A stretch of DNA of 6,192 bases from Actinomycetota bacterium (GTDB taxonomy: Bacteria; Actinomycetota; Actinomycetes; Streptosporangiales; Streptosporangiaceae): the NCBI GenBank assembly GCA_003541285.1, contig DPMS01000539.1, forward strand, positions 741 through 6,932. Direction: 5' to 3'. The notes under the pieces were generated by a model. It searched no databases and was not told where the DNA came from. It saw nothing but the letters and a program-made list of their open reading frames with translations. The translations under genes were made by a program, and so were the position numbers. Below are positions 4,629-6,192 of this stretch, piece by piece; the first letter of the stretch is position 1; the number at the start of each line of letters is the position of its first letter.

Positions 4629-6005
4629 GTGCGGGTGGAGCGGGTGGTGATCGCTGGCGCGGGGCTGGCCGGGCTGCGCACCGCTGAGGAACTGCGTTCC
4701 GCGGGCTTTGCTGGTTCCATAACGATGATTGGCGCCGAGCCCCGGCCGCCCTATGACCGTCCGCCCCTGACGAAGAAATTCATGGTCGGCGAGCTGGACG
4801 ACACCACGCTGGCGGCCGACCCCGCGGCGCTCGGGCTGGATCTGCGGCTGGCCGAGGCCGCGACCGGCCTCGGCGAGGCGGTGCTGCGGACCGGCCGCGG
4901 CGAGTACCCCTTCGACGCGCTGGTGGTGGCGACCGGAGCCAGCCCCATCGGGCTGCCCGGCAACGGCCGGCAGCGCTTCTTGCGCACGCTCGACGATGCC
5001 CTGGAGCTGCGGTCAGCCCTGCACCAGGGAACCCGGCTCACCGTGGTCGGCGCTGGGTGGATCGGTGCGGAACTGGCGACGGCCGCCGCCCGCCGGGGCT
5101 GCCGGGTCACTGTGGTCGAGGCGGCCAGCACTCCGGTCGCGGCCGCGCTCGGGACCGCGGTGGGCGCGTGGATGGTTCCCTGGTACGCCGAAGCCGGGGT
5201 CGAGCTGCTGCTGCGCCAGCCGGTCGAGTCGGTCGAGCCGGGCGGGCTGGCGCTGCCGGGAGGCGGCTGGCTGGCGGCCGACCAGATCGTCACCGCCGTG
5301 GGCGTCCGGCCGCAGACCGGCTGGCTGGCCGGGTCAGGTGTGGCGCTGGCGAACGGGGTGGCCGTGGACGAGCGGCTGCGCGCCTCGGTGCCTGGTGTGT
5401 TCGCGGTGGGCGACTGTGCCGCGTTTGTCTCCCGCCGCTACGGTGCGCGGCTGCGGGTCGAGCACTGGGACTGTGCCCTGCACGCACCGGAGGTGGTGGC
5501 GGCCAACATCCTCGGCGGGGACGAGATCTACGACCCGGTCCCGTATTTCTGGTCCGAGCAGTTCGGCCGGATGGTGCAGTACGCCGGGCACCACACCGGC
5601 GCCGACCGGCTGATCTGGCGGGGGGACCCGGCGGGCCGGGAGTGGACGGCCTGCTGGCTGTCGGGGACCGGGCCAGGCGATGGTGCCGGGCCAGGCGATG
5701 GTGCCGGAACGGGGGATGCGGAACGACTGGTCGCCCTGCTCGCGGTCGGACGGCCACGCGACCTGCTCCAGGGCCGCCGTCTCATCGCGGCAGGCCTTCC
5801 CGTCGACCCAGCCCGGCTTGCCGACCCGGCCATTGCGGTGCGCGACACCGCAGGTGGTGGCGGCTTATGCCGCTGGCCCCGGATCCGGGCCACCCCCGTT
5901 CCGGCCCAGTGCGGGGGGATGTGTTCCGCTGCCATCCGCCGCTCCCCTGAACGTCCTGGCTGCCCGGTATCCCCAGCGCCAGCAGCCCCCGGGGTCAGCC
6001 GATGA
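4629..6005 (+). CDS. FAD-dependent NAD(P)H:ferredoxin reductase (rhodocoxin/putidaredoxin reductase type)
   Basis: This flavoprotein passes electrons from NAD(P)H to a small ferredoxin, which usually serves a cytochrome P450 or dioxygenase; no partner is encoded in the window. It has the FAD-binding GAGLAG (10-15), the PYDRPPLTK segment (41-49), VVATGASP (99-106), the pyridine-nucleotide site GAGWIG (141-146) and the second FAD motif VFAVGDCA (258-264... ending the beta strand). E164 at the end of the second beta strand (TVVEAAS) favours NADH over NADPH. The C-terminal reductase domain begins near VEHWDCALHAPEVVAANI (278-295). Relatives are about 400 residues and end near DPAIAVRD (399-406), but this ORF runs to 458. 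The last 50 or so residues are Pro/Arg/Cys-rich with many A/T-ending codons and one TTA codon (L413), so they look like read-through into former non-coding DNA. A hexapeptide repeat lies at 347-364. The start is GTG 4629 or GTG 4635. Confidence 0.9.
   Translation: MRVERVVIAGAGLAGLRTAEELRSAGFAGSITMIGAEPRPPYDRPPLTKKFMVGELDDTTLAADPAALGLDLRLAEAATGLGEAVLRTGRGEYPFDALVVATGASPIGLPGNGRQRFLRTLDDALELRSALHQGTRLTVVGAGWIGAELATAAARRGCRVTVVEAASTPVAAALGTAVGAWMVPWYAEAGVELLLRQPVESVEPGGLALPGGGWLAADQIVTAVGVRPQTGWLAGSGVALANGVAVDERLRASVPGVFAVGDCAAFVSRRYGARLRVEHWDCALHAPEVVAANILGGDEIYDPVPYFWSEQFGRMVQYAGHHTGADRLIWRGDPAGREWTACWLSGTGPGDGAGPGDGAGTGDAERLVALLAVGRPRDLLQGRRLIAAGLPVDPARLADPAIAVRDTAGGGGLCRWPRIRATPVPAQCGGMCSAAIRRSPERPGCPVSPAPAAPGVSR
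5668..5721 (+). repeat. 18-base tandem repeat inside the reductase gene
   Basis: The unit CCGGGCCAGGCGATGGTG occurs twice without mismatch (5668-5685 and 5686-5703), and a degenerate third copy follows (5704-5721, 12 of 18 bases the same). Being a multiple of three, it adds the hexapeptides GPGDGA, GPGDGA and GTGDAE without breaking the frame. It falls in a likely surface loop of the C-terminal domain and may vary in copy number between strains. Confidence 0.85.
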
Positions 6006-6192
6006 CGGCTCAAGGAGGTTTCTGGGGCGATGAGCCCAGCACGGCACTGGCCAGCAATTCTTTAGTATCCCTATGCCTGAGCACGAGTCTTGGATTACCT
6101 GGGTTCCCGCGGCAGTGAACGGCGTCCGGGGTGTTTGGCACGGCATGGGATGTGGGACATTCGGGGTGTGGCACAGATTGACCCCCTGGCCG
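6006..6192. other. Right-end stretch without a convincing gene
   Basis: After the reductase stop codon no well-supported gene is seen. It holds a perfect Shine-Dalgarno (6012-6019) with a mini-ORF, a plus-strand frame open from the ATG at 6073 to the edge, a repeated TGGCAC (6136-6141 and 6169-6174), and a TTGACC hexamer (6178-6183) that could be the -35 of a promoter lying beyond the window. The frame from 6073 has only about 72% G/C in third positions and six Trp in 40 codons, unlike the real genes here, so I do not call it. Confidence 0.5.
6030..6065 (+). CDS. Possible mini-ORF with a perfect Shine-Dalgarno
   Basis: AAGGAGGT at 6012-6019 matches the 16S rRNA anti-Shine-Dalgarno fully and lies 10 bases before an ATG that opens an 11-residue frame (MSPARHWPAIL, stop TAG at 6063-6065). 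It is the strongest plus-strand ribosome binding site in the window, yet it serves no long frame. It could be a translated leader for a gene beyond the right edge, the remnant of a lost gene, or chance. No function is proposed. Confidence 0.25.
   Translation: MSPARHWPAIL

Noticed and set aside
6136..6174. Two TGGCAC motifs resembling the -24 half of sigma-54 promoters
   Set aside because: Neither has the matching TTGC half at the correct spacing, and sigma-54 is not expected in actinomycetes.
6073..6192. Plus-strand frame from ATG 6073 open to the right edge
   Set aside because: No ribosome binding site, low third-position GC and odd composition; cannot be judged without more sequence.

Overview
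The window is very GC-rich DNA with GTG starts, few A/T-ending codons and a PASTA-domain protein kinase. This points to a filamentous or related actinomycete; I cannot name the genus from sequence alone. It carries four complete protein genes, one gene cut by the left edge, a short regulatory leader ORF and several promoter-like sites. No rRNA, tRNA, insertion sequence or CRISPR array is visible.

Layout, left to right. (1) 1-365, minus strand: the N-terminal third of a type I-beta DAHP synthase, the first enzyme of the shikimate pathway, with its ferredoxin-like regulatory domain. (2) 366-530, minus strand: what looks like a complete ribosome-mediated attenuator for that gene. It comprises a 24-codon leader ORF with the run F-W-F-W-Y-G-Y, a 9-nt segment able to pair with the terminator arm, and a perfect 13-bp GNRA-capped hairpin just before the strong ribosome binding site of the synthase. 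This is the most interesting element of the window. (3) 670-1434, plus strand: a cytoplasmic sulfite-oxidase-like molybdopterin oxidoreductase. (4) 1448-2359, minus strand: endonuclease IV, with all nine metal ligands. (5) 2400-4484, minus strand: a transmembrane Ser/Thr kinase with four PASTA repeats, 40 bases upstream of the endonuclease and probably co-transcribed with it. (6) 4629-6005, plus strand: an NADH-type ferredoxin reductase, divergent from the kinase, with an in-frame hexapeptide duplication and an odd C-terminal tail containing a TTA codon. (7) 6006-6192: no convincing gene, only a perfect Shine-Dalgarno followed by an 11-codon mini-ORF.

The genes form several units rather than one pathway. 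The DAHP synthase unit appears to be controlled at two levels: charged aromatic tRNA through the leader, and end-product binding by the FBL domain. The kinase, the reductase and the leader ORF each have a TANNNT -10-like hexamer ending 7-8 bases before the start codon, which suggests leaderless or nearly leaderless transcripts.
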